Below, piece by piece: positions 14,915 through 22,597 of a stretch of DNA of 28,375 nucleotides. Position 1 is the first letter of the stretch. Each line of letters starts with the position of its first letter. Source of the stretch: JACDDK01 sp038198445 (lineage in GTDB: Bacteria; Actinomycetota; Rubrobacteria; Rubrobacterales; Rubrobacteraceae); assembly GCA_038198445.1 (NCBI GenBank), contig JBBPZZ010000160.1:1-28375 (forward strand), read 5' to 3'. The position numbers and the translations under genes were made by a program. The notes under the pieces were generated by a model that was not told the origin of the DNA, searched no databases, and saw only the letters and a list, made by a program, of their open reading frames with translations.

Positions 14915-16117
14915 ATGGCGGAAGTAAACCCAAATCCCGGTATCCTGCAGTACACGAGGATATTCAAGTCCCCGTACTTCTACGGCTCGCGCCAGCATGG
15001 TGTCCAGAAGTACAGCGTCTACAACCACCACTATCACCCACGCTACTACAGGGACCCGGTGGAGGAGTATTACCAACTCCTGAACGGCGTTACGATGTGG
15101 GACGTCGGCGGGGCGGAGCGGCAGGTTGAGATCACCGGTCCCGACGCCTTCGAGTTCACGAACATGCTCACCCCGCGCGACCTCAATAAGTGCGCCGTAG
15201 GACAGTGCAAGTACGCGTTCATAACCAACGCCGAGGGCGGCATCATCAACGACCCGGTGCTCCTTCGCCTGGACGAGAACCACTTCTGGCTCTCATTGGC
15301 CGACAGCGACGTGCTCTTGTGGGCCCAGGGCCTGGCTTACAACGCGGGGATGAACGTGGAGATCCGGGAGCCCGACGTCGGCCCGATGCAGGTCCAGGGT
15401 CCGAAGTCCAAGGAAGTGATGACCGACCTCTTCGGCGAGGGCATCCTCGACGTACCCTACTACTACATGGAGCATCATGAGCTCGACGGGATGGAGCTCG
15501 TAATCTCCCGTACCGGCTACTCCGGGGAGCTAGGGTACGAGCTCTACCTCAAGAACGCCAGCCGCGATGGAGTGAAGCTCTGGGACCGCGTTTTGCAGGC
15601 CGGCGAGCCGCACGGGATCTCCCCGATCGGACCTTGCCACATCCGCAGGATCGAGGGCGGCATCCTGGCTTTGGGCTGCGACATGTGGTACGACACCAAC
15701 CCCTACGAAGTCGGCTACGGCTATAAGTGGATGGTGGAGCTGGAGCAGGATCAGGACTTCGTCGGCAGGGAGGCGTTGAAGAGGGTCAGTGAGGAGGGCG
15801 TCAGCCGCAAGCTGGTCGGCGTGGAGATCGGGGGCGGCAACCTCGGGTCGTACAACGACGGCTCCATGATCGACTACTTCCCGGTCCTCAAGGACGGCGA
15901 GAGGATAGGCAAGGTTACCTCCGGCTGCTACTCGCCGCGCCTGGAGAAGAACATCGGGTTCGCCATGGTCCCGGTGGAGTACAGCGAGATCGGCGTCGAG
16001 CTCGAGGTGGAGCGTCCGGAGGAGACAGTCTCCGCGACCGTTGCGGACCGGGTCTTCTTCAAGCCGGAGCACGCCGAGCAGACGTTGAGCGCCACGAGCT
16101 CCAGCAAGGGAGCCTAG
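14915..16117 (+). CDS. DmdA-like GcvT-family THF methyltransferase, candidate betaine demethylase
   Basis: A 400-aa stand-alone GcvT-fold protein. Its layout resembles DMSP demethylase DmdA more than glycine-cleavage GcvT: the aromatic N-terminal YSVYNHHYHP, WDVGGAERQVEITGPDA, MLTPRDLNKCAVGQCKY, GGIINDPVLLRLDE, FWLSLADSDV, then VQGPKSKEVM, SRTGYSGELGYELYL and NPYEVGYGYKW. GcvT's GGxxDD appears here as GGIIND, as I recall for DmdA. Such enzymes move a methyl from an onium compound to THF, giving 5-methyl-THF. The neighbours MetF-like and Fhs can oxidise that product. With no Rieske monooxygenase or BHMT in the window, betaine to dimethylglycine is the obvious vacancy. The ATG at 14915 has AGAGGAGAT 7 nt upstream; the longer frame from 14843 adds an unconserved Arg/Glu-rich tail. 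The function is an inference. Confidence 0.8.
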   Translation: MAEVNPNPGILQYTRIFKSPYFYGSRQHGVQKYSVYNHHYHPRYYRDPVEEYYQLLNGVTMWDVGGAERQVEITGPDAFEFTNMLTPRDLNKCAVGQCKYAFITNAEGGIINDPVLLRLDENHFWLSLADSDVLLWAQGLAYNAGMNVEIREPDVGPMQVQGPKSKEVMTDLFGEGILDVPYYYMEHHELDGMELVISRTGYSGELGYELYLKNASRDGVKLWDRVLQAGEPHGISPIGPCHIRRIEGGILALGCDMWYDTNPYEVGYGYKWMVELEQDQDFVGREALKRVSEEGVSRKLVGVEIGGGNLGSYNDGSMIDYFPVLKDGERIGKVTSGCYSPRLEKNIGFAMVPVEYSEIGVELEVERPEETVSATVADRVFFKPEHAEQTLSATSSSKGA

Positions 16118-16148
16118 CCGGGAGTAGCAAGAAACAGAAGCTAGAGTT

Positions 16149-16176
16149 GCCGCGCCGGGCACGTACCCGGCGCGGC
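16149..16176 (+). other. Perfect 11-bp intercistronic hairpin
   Basis: GCCGCGCCGGG (16149-16159) and CCCGGCGCGGC (16166-16176) form a perfect GC-only stem around CACGTA, in the 95-nt gap between the DmdA-like and MetF-like genes. No T tract follows. It could attenuate transcription, or protect the upstream mRNA end and set unequal expression within the operon. Confidence 0.65.
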
Positions 16177-16212
16177 TCACTGACCCCTCAAGGACAAGAA
16201 GGGGACCGTTTG

Positions 16213-17091
16213 ATGCAAGACAGGAGGAGCGCGCTGGTCGAGGCGCTGCGGAGGCCGCGGTACGAGGTCATTCCGCTCCCCGGTATCGAGGAGCAGGTCG
16301 TCGAACACGCGCCGAAGCACGTCAAGGTTACGGTGACGGCCTCGCCGAAGAAGGGGTTGTCGTCTACCCTGGAGCTGGCCGAGCGGCTCTCGGGCGAGGG
16401 CTTTCGGGTCGCGCCGCATCTCTCGGCGCGGCTCGTCCGTGACAAGGCGCAGCTAGCCGAGATCCTGGCACGGTTGCGCGAGGCGGACATCCGGGACGTC
16501 TTCGTGGTGGCGGGCGACGCGCCGGAGCCCGCCGGTGAGTTCGACGGATCTGGGGCGCTGCTGGAGGCGATGGGCGAGCTTGGTCACGGTCTCGAAGAGG
16601 TCGGCGTCACCGGTTATCCCGAGAGCCACCCTCTCATAAGTGATGAGGTCACCATACAGGCGATGTTTCGGAAAGAGCCCTACGCGACGTACATCGCCAG
16701 CCAGATCTGCTTCGATACCGCAGTTATCAACGACTGGGTCTTGCGGGTACGCCGGCGGGGGGTGGAGTTGCCGATCTACGTCGGGATGCCCGGAGCGGTG
16801 AGCATGATGAAGCTCATGCGGATCTCCTCGAACATAGGTCTCGGAGAGTCGGCGCGCTTCCTGAAGAAGTACGGCAACTGGTTCTGGCGGATGTGTATGC
16901 CCGGCGGCTACAACCCGGACGCCCTGATCGAGGGCGTATCCACCTCCGTCGGGGACCCGGAACGCAAGGTGCGCGGTTTTCACATCTACACTTTCAACGA
17001 GGTTGAGAAGACCGAGGCGTGGCGGCGCGAAGCGCTGGAACGGCTTGGGGCGACACTATTAGAGGAGAGACACAAGGAGTCCACCGCATGA
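16213..17091 (+). CDS. Methylenetetrahydrofolate reductase-like protein (MetF family)
   Basis: A flavin-dependent TIM-barrel enzyme of about 292 aa linking 5-methyl-THF and 5,10-methylene-THF. YEVIPLPG matches the position of the FEFFPP strand with its catalytic Glu. HVKVTVTASP, APHLSARLV (normally PHLTC), FVVAGDAPEP with the folate-binding Asp, and PIYVGMPGAVSMMKLMRIS follow the MetF order. The sequence is divergent, so a biosynthetic MetF is probably encoded elsewhere. Within this operon the useful direction is oxidation of methyl-THF, as proposed for MetF partners of DmdA. The ATG at 16213 has AAGAAGGGGA 7 nt upstream; the upstream extension would begin inside the hairpin. Its TGA overlaps the fhs ATG (ATGA). 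Confidence 0.85.
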   Translation: MQDRRSALVEALRRPRYEVIPLPGIEEQVVEHAPKHVKVTVTASPKKGLSSTLELAERLSGEGFRVAPHLSARLVRDKAQLAEILARLREADIRDVFVVAGDAPEPAGEFDGSGALLEAMGELGHGLEEVGVTGYPESHPLISDEVTIQAMFRKEPYATYIASQICFDTAVINDWVLRVRRRGVELPIYVGMPGAVSMMKLMRISSNIGLGESARFLKKYGNWFWRMCMPGGYNPDALIEGVSTSVGDPERKVRGFHIYTFNEVEKTEAWRREALERLGATLLEERHKESTA

Positions 17092-18803
17092 CCTTACCGG
17101 CAAGGAAGTTCCCAAACGACCTCGAGATCGCCCGCCGGGCGAAGCTGAAGCCGCTGACCGGGATCGCCGAGGACATCGGCATCGGGAAGCACCTCCTGGA
17201 ACCCTACGGCGACGCCGTGGCGAAGATAAAGCTCGAAGCCATCGAGGAGCTTTCGGATCGCCCAAAGGCGAAGTACGTGGTGGTGTCCGCGATCACGCCG
17301 ACCCCTCTCGGCGAGGGGAAGACCACGACCACGGTGGGTCTGGGCCAGGCGTTCTCCCACATCGGGAAGACGGCGACGGTAGCAGTGCGCCAGCCGGCTA
17401 TGGGTCCGACGTTCGGCATCAAAGGCGGCGCGGCGGGGGGCGGCTACAGCCAGGTGGTGCCGATGGAGATGCTCAACCTCCACCTGACCGGCGACACGCA
17501 CGCCGTTACCTCGGCCCACAACTTGCTCGCCGCCATGCTGGACAACCACATCCACCAGAACGACGACTTCTTCCACGTCGACCGCCACAGCGTCACCTGG
17601 CGGCGGGTCCTGGACGTGAACGACCGGGCCTTGAGGAACATTATCGTGGGGCTCGGCCCCCGCGCCGACGGCATCCCCCGCGAGACCGGGTTCGACATCA
17701 CCGCCGCTTCCGAGGTAATGGCGATCCTGGCGCTCTCGACTTCCTTGAAGGATTTGAGAGAGCGGCTGGGCCGAATCGTGATCGGGAGCACCGTGGAAGG
17801 CGAGCCTATTACCGCCGAGGACCTGAAGGCCGCCGGCGCCATGGCGGTGATGCTGCGCGAGGCGATAAAGCCGAACCTCATGCAGACCCTTGAGAACACG
17901 CCCGTCCTGGTACACGCCGGACCATTCGGCAACATCGCAACGGGCAACTCCTCCATCATGGCGGATAGGATCGGTATCCGAGGCGGAGATTATCTGATCA
18001 CCGAGGCGGGCTTCGGCGCGGACATGGGGGCGGAGCGTTTCTTTAACATCAAGTGCCGCTACTCCGGTTTGAAGGCCGACGCAGCCGTGCTGGTGGCGAC
18101 CGTGCGCGCGCTCAAGGCGCATTCGGGCAGGTTCAATATCGTCGCGGGGAGGCCGCTGCCGCCGGAGCTACTGGAGGAGAACCCCGACGACGTACTCGCC
18201 GGGGCGGACAACCTGAGAAAGCAGATCGAAAACATAAGGCTGCACGGCGTCTCGCCGGTGGTGGCTATAAACGCCTTCCCGACCGACCACGACTCCGAAC
18301 ACGCAGCCATACGCGAGATCGCCGAGGAGTTGGGAGTGCGGGTAGCCATCTGCAACCACTTCTCCGAGGGCGGAGCGGGCGCCACCGAGCTTGCCGAGGC
18401 GGTCGCCGAGGCTGCGGAGGAGGAGACCGAGTTCCGCTTCCTCTACCCGGAGGAAGCGAGCCTCCGGGAGAAGATAGAGACCATCGCCACGAAGGTCTAC
18501 GGGGCGGACGGCGTAGCCTACGACATGAAGGCTTCCCAGCAGCTCGACTCCTACGAGAAGAACGGTTTCGGGAGGTTGCCGGTGTGCATGGCGAAGACGC
18601 ACCTGTCCATCTCCTCGGACCCCACGCTGCTGGGAGCCCCGAAGGGTTGGACGCTCCCGGTGCGGGAGGTGCGCGCCTCCGTGGGAGCGGGCTTCATCTA
18701 TCCTCTGTGCGGGGAGGTGAGGACCATGCCGGGCCTGAGCGCCTCGCCAGCGGCCACACACATAGACATAGACGACAACGGTGAGATCGTGGGCCTCTCG
18801 TGA
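17088..18803 (+). CDS. fhs: Formate-tetrahydrofolate ligase
   Basis: A 571-aa enzyme that joins formate and THF at the expense of ATP, or runs in reverse to yield formate and ATP. The P-loop TPTPLGEGKTTTTVGLGQAF lies at 71-90. Family blocks RQPAMGPTFGIKGGAAGGGY, HLTGDTHAVTSAHNL, DVNDRALRNI, GFDITAASEVMAILAL and NIATGNSSI are all present. The length is normal for the family. Translation is coupled: the ATG overlaps the MetF-like stop by 4 nt, with AAGGAG 8 nt upstream. In a methyl-catabolising operon the reverse direction, releasing formate and ATP from formyl-THF, is the likely use. A FolD-type dehydrogenase/cyclohydrolase is needed between the two but is not in the window. Confidence 0.97.
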   Translation: MTLPARKFPNDLEIARRAKLKPLTGIAEDIGIGKHLLEPYGDAVAKIKLEAIEELSDRPKAKYVVVSAITPTPLGEGKTTTTVGLGQAFSHIGKTATVAVRQPAMGPTFGIKGGAAGGGYSQVVPMEMLNLHLTGDTHAVTSAHNLLAAMLDNHIHQNDDFFHVDRHSVTWRRVLDVNDRALRNIIVGLGPRADGIPRETGFDITAASEVMAILALSTSLKDLRERLGRIVIGSTVEGEPITAEDLKAAGAMAVMLREAIKPNLMQTLENTPVLVHAGPFGNIATGNSSIMADRIGIRGGDYLITEAGFGADMGAERFFNIKCRYSGLKADAAVLVATVRALKAHSGRFNIVAGRPLPPELLEENPDDVLAGADNLRKQIENIRLHGVSPVVAINAFPTDHDSEHAAIREIAEELGVRVAICNHFSEGGAGATELAEAVAEAAEEETEFRFLYPEEASLREKIETIATKVYGADGVAYDMKASQQLDSYEKNGFGRLPVCMAKTHLSISSDPTLLGAPKGWTLPVREVRASVGAGFIYPLCGEVRTMPGLSASPAATHIDIDDNGEIVGLS

Positions 18804-18840
18804 GCGACGTCGCCGAGCCCGTACCCGACGGCGCCTGACT

Positions 18841-18873
18841 TTGTACAAGCAGATACAATAAAAATCGTTGACC
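18841..18873 (+). promoter_or_regulatory. AT-rich island before second GcvT gene
   Basis: The 94-nt gap between fhs and the GcvT gene holds an AT-rich stretch with TACAAT at 18854-18859, a good -10 hexamer. A convincing -35 at the right distance is missing. It may give the gcvT-soxA pair an internal promoter. Confidence 0.35.
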
Positions 18874-18897
18874 TTGCGTCTCGGGAAAGGAGTTCTT

Positions 18898-20193
18898 ATG
18901 ACGGAGAGAAGGACGCCGCTCTACGATTACCACCTGCGCGCGGCTCGCGGGCTCGTGAAGGGTGGGGGGGACTTTATGTTCCCGTCCTCCTACGTCTCGC
19001 CGGTTGAGGAGCACCTCAACGTTCGGAGGAACGTGGGGACGCAGGACCTCTCTACGATGGGCGAGGTGGACATAAAAGGGCCGGGGGCGGAGAAGCTCGT
19101 GAGACGGCTACTCGTCAACGAGGTCCAGGACATGGAGCCGGGGCAGCTCCGGTACTCGACGATGTGCAACGAGGAAGGCGGCATCGTAGACGACGTTACG
19201 GTCTACAAGTTCGACGACGAGCACTTCATGGTCGTCGCCAGCTCCGGTCCCCGGCTGAAGAGTTACCGTTGGATCTCCGAGCACGCCACCGGCGCGAGCG
19301 CCTACGTCACCGACATGACGGCGGCAATCGCCCTGATGTCGGTCCAGGGTCCACTCTCCCGAAAGTACCTCAAGACGATCGCAGAGGACGTGGACCTCGA
19401 CGCCTTGCGCTTCTTCCGCTTCGCGCCGTGCAGGATCAGTGAGGTGGAGGTAATAATCTCCCGTTCCGGCTACACCGGGGAGCTGGGCTACGAATTGTAC
19501 GTGCCGGCGGATCAAGCCGGGGCATTGTGGGAGCACATCCACGCGACCGGCAAGGAGTTCGAACTGCGGCCCTACGGCGTCGAGGCCATGCAGAGTCTGA
19601 GGATCGAGAAAGCTTTGCCTCTTTACGGTCCCGACATAAGCGAGGAATACACGCCCTTCCACCTGGGCCTTGACCGTTGGATCCGTTTCAACAAGCGGGA
19701 TTTCATCGGCCGGGAAGCGCTACTGCGCGTGCAGGAAAGAGGTCTGGAGAAGCGCTGGGTGGGCCTGATCCTGGACGGAGAAACCCCGGCTTCCGGAGGA
19801 GACAAGGTCTACGCCATCGGCGACGTGGCGACCTTCCGGGAGGTCGTCGAAACTGGAGCGGAGGCCGGCGAGCACGAGGATGAACAGTTGCCCGGAGACC
19901 GGCAGGTCGGCGTCGTCACCTCCAGCGCCCGCGGACCTTCCGTGGAAAAGACCCTTGCTCTGGCCTACGTGGACACCGCCCACGCCTGGCCTGGCGGCAA
20001 CCTGCTCGTAGCGATCAACGGCCGCCCCGTACCCGCCAGAGTAGCCCAGACTCCCTTCTTCGATCCCGAGATGGCCCGCGCCCGCTCCAGGCCCCAAGAC
20101 GACGAGTTGAGCCGGCCCCAGCCCTCCGCTCTACCGGCGGTCAACTCTCAGATAAGCACCCCAGCGGGACACTCCGGTAACGGAAGGTCCTGA
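18898..20193 (+). CDS. GcvT-family aminomethyltransferase paired with sarcosine oxidase
   Basis: A 431-aa folate-binding GcvT-fold protein. Motifs in order: NVGTQDLSTMGEVDIKGPGA, LLVNEVQDMEPGQLRYS, NEEGGIVDDVTVYK with the GcvT-type DD, VQGPLSRKYL, SRSGYTGELGYELYV, SLRIEKALPLYGPDI and GREALLRV. GcvH and GcvP are not in the window, so glycine cleavage is unlikely. Its stop overlaps the sarcosine oxidase ATG (TGATG), suggesting coupled translation and a joint job: capturing the methylene from sarcosine as 5,10-methylene-THF. It has an acidic insert (about 315-345) and a Ser/Pro-rich 40-residue tail not typical of GcvT. The ATG at 18898 has AAAGGAG 5 nt upstream; the upstream TTG at 18868 is less likely. 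Confidence 0.85.
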   Translation: MTERRTPLYDYHLRAARGLVKGGGDFMFPSSYVSPVEEHLNVRRNVGTQDLSTMGEVDIKGPGAEKLVRRLLVNEVQDMEPGQLRYSTMCNEEGGIVDDVTVYKFDDEHFMVVASSGPRLKSYRWISEHATGASAYVTDMTAAIALMSVQGPLSRKYLKTIAEDVDLDALRFFRFAPCRISEVEVIISRSGYTGELGYELYVPADQAGALWEHIHATGKEFELRPYGVEAMQSLRIEKALPLYGPDISEEYTPFHLGLDRWIRFNKRDFIGREALLRVQERGLEKRWVGLILDGETPASGGDKVYAIGDVATFREVVETGAEAGEHEDEQLPGDRQVGVVTSSARGPSVEKTLALAYVDTAHAWPGGNLLVAINGRPVPARVAQTPFFDPEMARARSRPQDDELSRPQPSALPAVNSQISTPAGHSGNGRS

Positions 20194-21512
20194 TGCCCGG
20201 CGTAAACTACTCCGGCCACTACGACGCCATAGTCCTCGGGGTGGGCGCCATGGGAAGCGCCACCGCCTACCAGTTGGCGAAGCGCGGCAAACGGGTACTG
20301 GGCCTGGAGCAGTACGGCATCCCGCACACCATGGGCTCCTCGCACGGCCACACCCGCATCATCCGCATGGCCTACTACGAGCATCCCTCCTACGTACACC
20401 TGCTCCGGCGCGCCTACGAACTCTGGCGCGAGATACAGCGCGAGGCAAACGAGAAGCTTCTCTACACAACCGGCTCAATAGATGCAGGTCCCGAGGATAG
20501 TTGGGTCTTCAAAGGCTCGTGGGAGTCCTGCAAACAGCACGATCTCTCCCACGAAGTCCTCACGGGAGCCGAGCTTCACCGCCGCCACCCCGGCTACAAT
20601 CTCCCCCGCGACCATCTCGCGCTCCTGCAGCCCGACGGAGGATTCCTGGCTCCTGAGCGGTGCATCGTCTCCTACGTAATGGCGGCGCAGGCTCACGGGG
20701 CGGAGATCCACGCCCACGAAAAAGTCCTGCAGTGGGAACCACTAGAAGGTGGGGTGCGAGTACACACCAACCGCGGAACCTACGAGGCCGACAAGCTAGT
20801 GATCACCGCCGGAGCCTGGGACGCCGATCTCCTCGACGTCCTCGACGGGCTCGCCGTGCCAGAGAGACAAGTCCTCGCGTGGCTGCAGCCCACCCGTCCC
20901 GAACACTTCCGTCCGGGCAACTTCCCCGTGTTCAACCTGCTCGTGGACGAAGGGCGCTTCTACGGCTTCCCCGTATTTGGCGTACCCGGCTTCAAGTTCG
21001 GCAAATACTTCCACCTCGAAGAGACGGGTCCGGCCGACGACATCGACCGTGAGCCCCACGACTACGACGAAGAGATCCTGCGCCAGTTCGCCGAGCGCTA
21101 CTTCCCGGACGGTTGCGGACCCACGATGAGCCTCGCCGCCTGCATGTTCACCAACACCCCCGACCACCACTTCATCATCGACGTTCATCCCGAGTACGAG
21201 CAAGTATCGTTCGCCTCGCCGTGTTCGGGGCACGGGTTCAAGTTCGTGAGCGTGGTTGGGGAAATCATGGCCGACCTCGCCGAAAAAGGCATGACCCGCC
21301 ACGACATAAGCCTCTTCCGTCTCGACCGCTTCGGACGGCGCTCCGTATGGCAGTCCGCCGCTCCGGCTCGTCCAGCGGGTGGTGTCTCCGGACCAACAGG
21401 CGCTTCCGGGGCCACGGTACGGATCAGTCAGGAAACGTCCGACACGACAGGCGAGCGGAACGGGAGACCCGGACACTTTCCCCGTGTTCCTGATCTCAAG
21501 CCGTTCTGGTGA
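20193..21512 (+). CDS. Monomeric-type sarcosine oxidase (MSOX/SolA family)
   Basis: A flavoprotein that oxidises sarcosine to glycine, formaldehyde and H2O2. The dinucleotide motif is GVGAMGSATAYQLAKRG (16-32). SSHGHTRIIRMAYYEHPSY matches the substrate/FAD region around MSOX His45-Arg52. FKFGKYFH puts Lys268 where MSOX has its oxygen-activating Lys265. Cys317 in ACMFTNTPDHHFIID is the covalent-FAD cysteine, and PCSGHGFKFVSVVGE closes the core at about 360. The core is about 385 residues, as usual, but the gene continues for about 55 residues of Gly/Ser/Thr/Arg-rich sequence with no family match. The ATG overlaps the preceding gcvT stop by one base, with GGAAGG 5 nt upstream. It completes dimethylglycine to glycine conversion. 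Confidence 0.92.
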   Translation: MPGVNYSGHYDAIVLGVGAMGSATAYQLAKRGKRVLGLEQYGIPHTMGSSHGHTRIIRMAYYEHPSYVHLLRRAYELWREIQREANEKLLYTTGSIDAGPEDSWVFKGSWESCKQHDLSHEVLTGAELHRRHPGYNLPRDHLALLQPDGGFLAPERCIVSYVMAAQAHGAEIHAHEKVLQWEPLEGGVRVHTNRGTYEADKLVITAGAWDADLLDVLDGLAVPERQVLAWLQPTRPEHFRPGNFPVFNLLVDEGRFYGFPVFGVPGFKFGKYFHLEETGPADDIDREPHDYDEEILRQFAERYFPDGCGPTMSLAACMFTNTPDHHFIIDVHPEYEQVSFASPCSGHGFKFVSVVGEIMADLAEKGMTRHDISLFRLDRFGRRSVWQSAAPARPAGGVSGPTGASGATVRISQETSDTTGERNGRPGHFPRVPDLKPFW

Positions 21513-21709
21513 GTCGCGAACGGCCGCGGGGCTCCCAATGTGGACGGCGCCGCTCCCCGCGTACCCTGGGACTGGCTCCGTCGCGTGGTTGATGATGTTC
21601 CCCTGTCGTCCCTCTCGACCGGGGAAGGAGGATGAGTAACCGACACTGGAACTCCCAATACCCGGTCGAGCCGGGTTGGGAGGAGACGCGCAGTGTAGAC
21701 TATATCCTC

Positions 21710-22483
21710 ATGGAGACCACGGATCGCAGGAAAAATTTCGTCCAGTCGGTAGACCGCGCCATTACCGTAATGGAGTTCCTGTCACAGCGGGGATGGTCCG
21801 GCGTGACGGAGGTGGCGAAAGAGCTGGATATACACAAGTCCACCGCCTACCGTTTGCTTTCGACGCTTAGAGACCGGGGGCTGGCCGAGCAGGACGCCGC
21901 GACCGAGAAGTACCGTTTGGGGTTCGGGTTGGTCATGCTCGCAAGTTCCGTTACGGCAGACCTGGACGTCGCGCGTTGCTCCCGTCCGGTCTCCGACCGG
22001 CTGGCCGAACAGACGCGGGAGACGGCCACCGTTGCAGTCCTGGAGGGCGACGACGCGATCATTATTCACCAGAGCACGTCGGGTTTCTCCGCCCTGAGCG
22101 TGGACTGGTCTGGCCGGCACACGCCGCTGCACGCTACCGCGGCGGGCAAGGTTTTCCTGCACTACATGCCCGAGGATCAGCGAAGCCGCATCCTCGAAAG
22201 GCCGTTGCAAGGCTACACCGAGAGCACCATCGTTGACCCGGAAATTCTCCTGGAACAAGTGCGGGCCGGCGAACGCGACGGCTACTGGTCTACCGTGGAG
22301 GAACTGGAGGTTGGGCTAAACGCCGTGGCGACACCGATCCGGGACGCCAACGGCGCGGTCGTGGCGGCGGCGAGTGTGTCCGGACCCGCTTTCAGGCTTC
22401 CAGAGGAATCCTTCCGTGAGGTCGGCGGGCTGATCGGCGAGGCCGCCGCGGAGATCTCCCAGTGCCTCGGCTTCCGCTACTAG
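21710..22483 (+). CDS. IclR-family transcriptional regulator
   Basis: A 257-aa regulator with an N-terminal winged helix-turn-helix (GVTEVAKELDIHKSTAYRLL, roughly 25-45) and the C-terminal IclR effector domain (HATAAGKVFLHYMPED, GYWSTVEELEVGLNAVATPI, GAVVAAASVSGPAFRL). The frame is also open from an ATG at 21632, but there AAGGAGG touches the start codon with no spacing and the extra 26 residues are not IclR-like. The ATG at 21710 gives the usual family length and has a TAGACT -10-like hexamer 8 nt upstream, suggesting a leaderless mRNA. It lies between the demethylation operon and the convergent choline operon, so it is the best candidate for their control by choline, betaine or a breakdown product. 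No operator could be assigned. Confidence 0.9.
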   Translation: METTDRRKNFVQSVDRAITVMEFLSQRGWSGVTEVAKELDIHKSTAYRLLSTLRDRGLAEQDAATEKYRLGFGLVMLASSVTADLDVARCSRPVSDRLAEQTRETATVAVLEGDDAIIIHQSTSGFSALSVDWSGRHTPLHATAAGKVFLHYMPEDQRSRILERPLQGYTESTIVDPEILLEQVRAGERDGYWSTVEELEVGLNAVATPIRDANGAVVAAASVSGPAFRLPEESFREVGGLIGEAAAEISQCLGFRY

Positions 22484-22597
22484 TTCGGGTCTACGGTTTT
22501 CTCCGAGTGAGAGAAGACAGTGGCTCATGCCGTGGCGGGGCCAACGCGCAACCGGGCAACGATTGGGCGAGGTATGCGTCGGGCGCGTACATCTCCG

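Noticed and set aside
17094..18122. Long minus-strand open frame of 342 codons opposite fhs
   Set aside because: It is antisense to a fully conserved formate-THF ligase, shows no domain and is rich in Arg/His/Val from GC-biased shadow reading.
18898..20193. Glycine cleavage system T protein
   Set aside because: No gcvH or gcvP is adjacent, and the gene is translationally coupled to sarcosine oxidase.
20796..21476. Minus-strand open frame of 226 codons opposite sarcosine oxidase
   Set aside because: It lies wholly antisense to conserved motifs of the oxidase and has no family resemblance.
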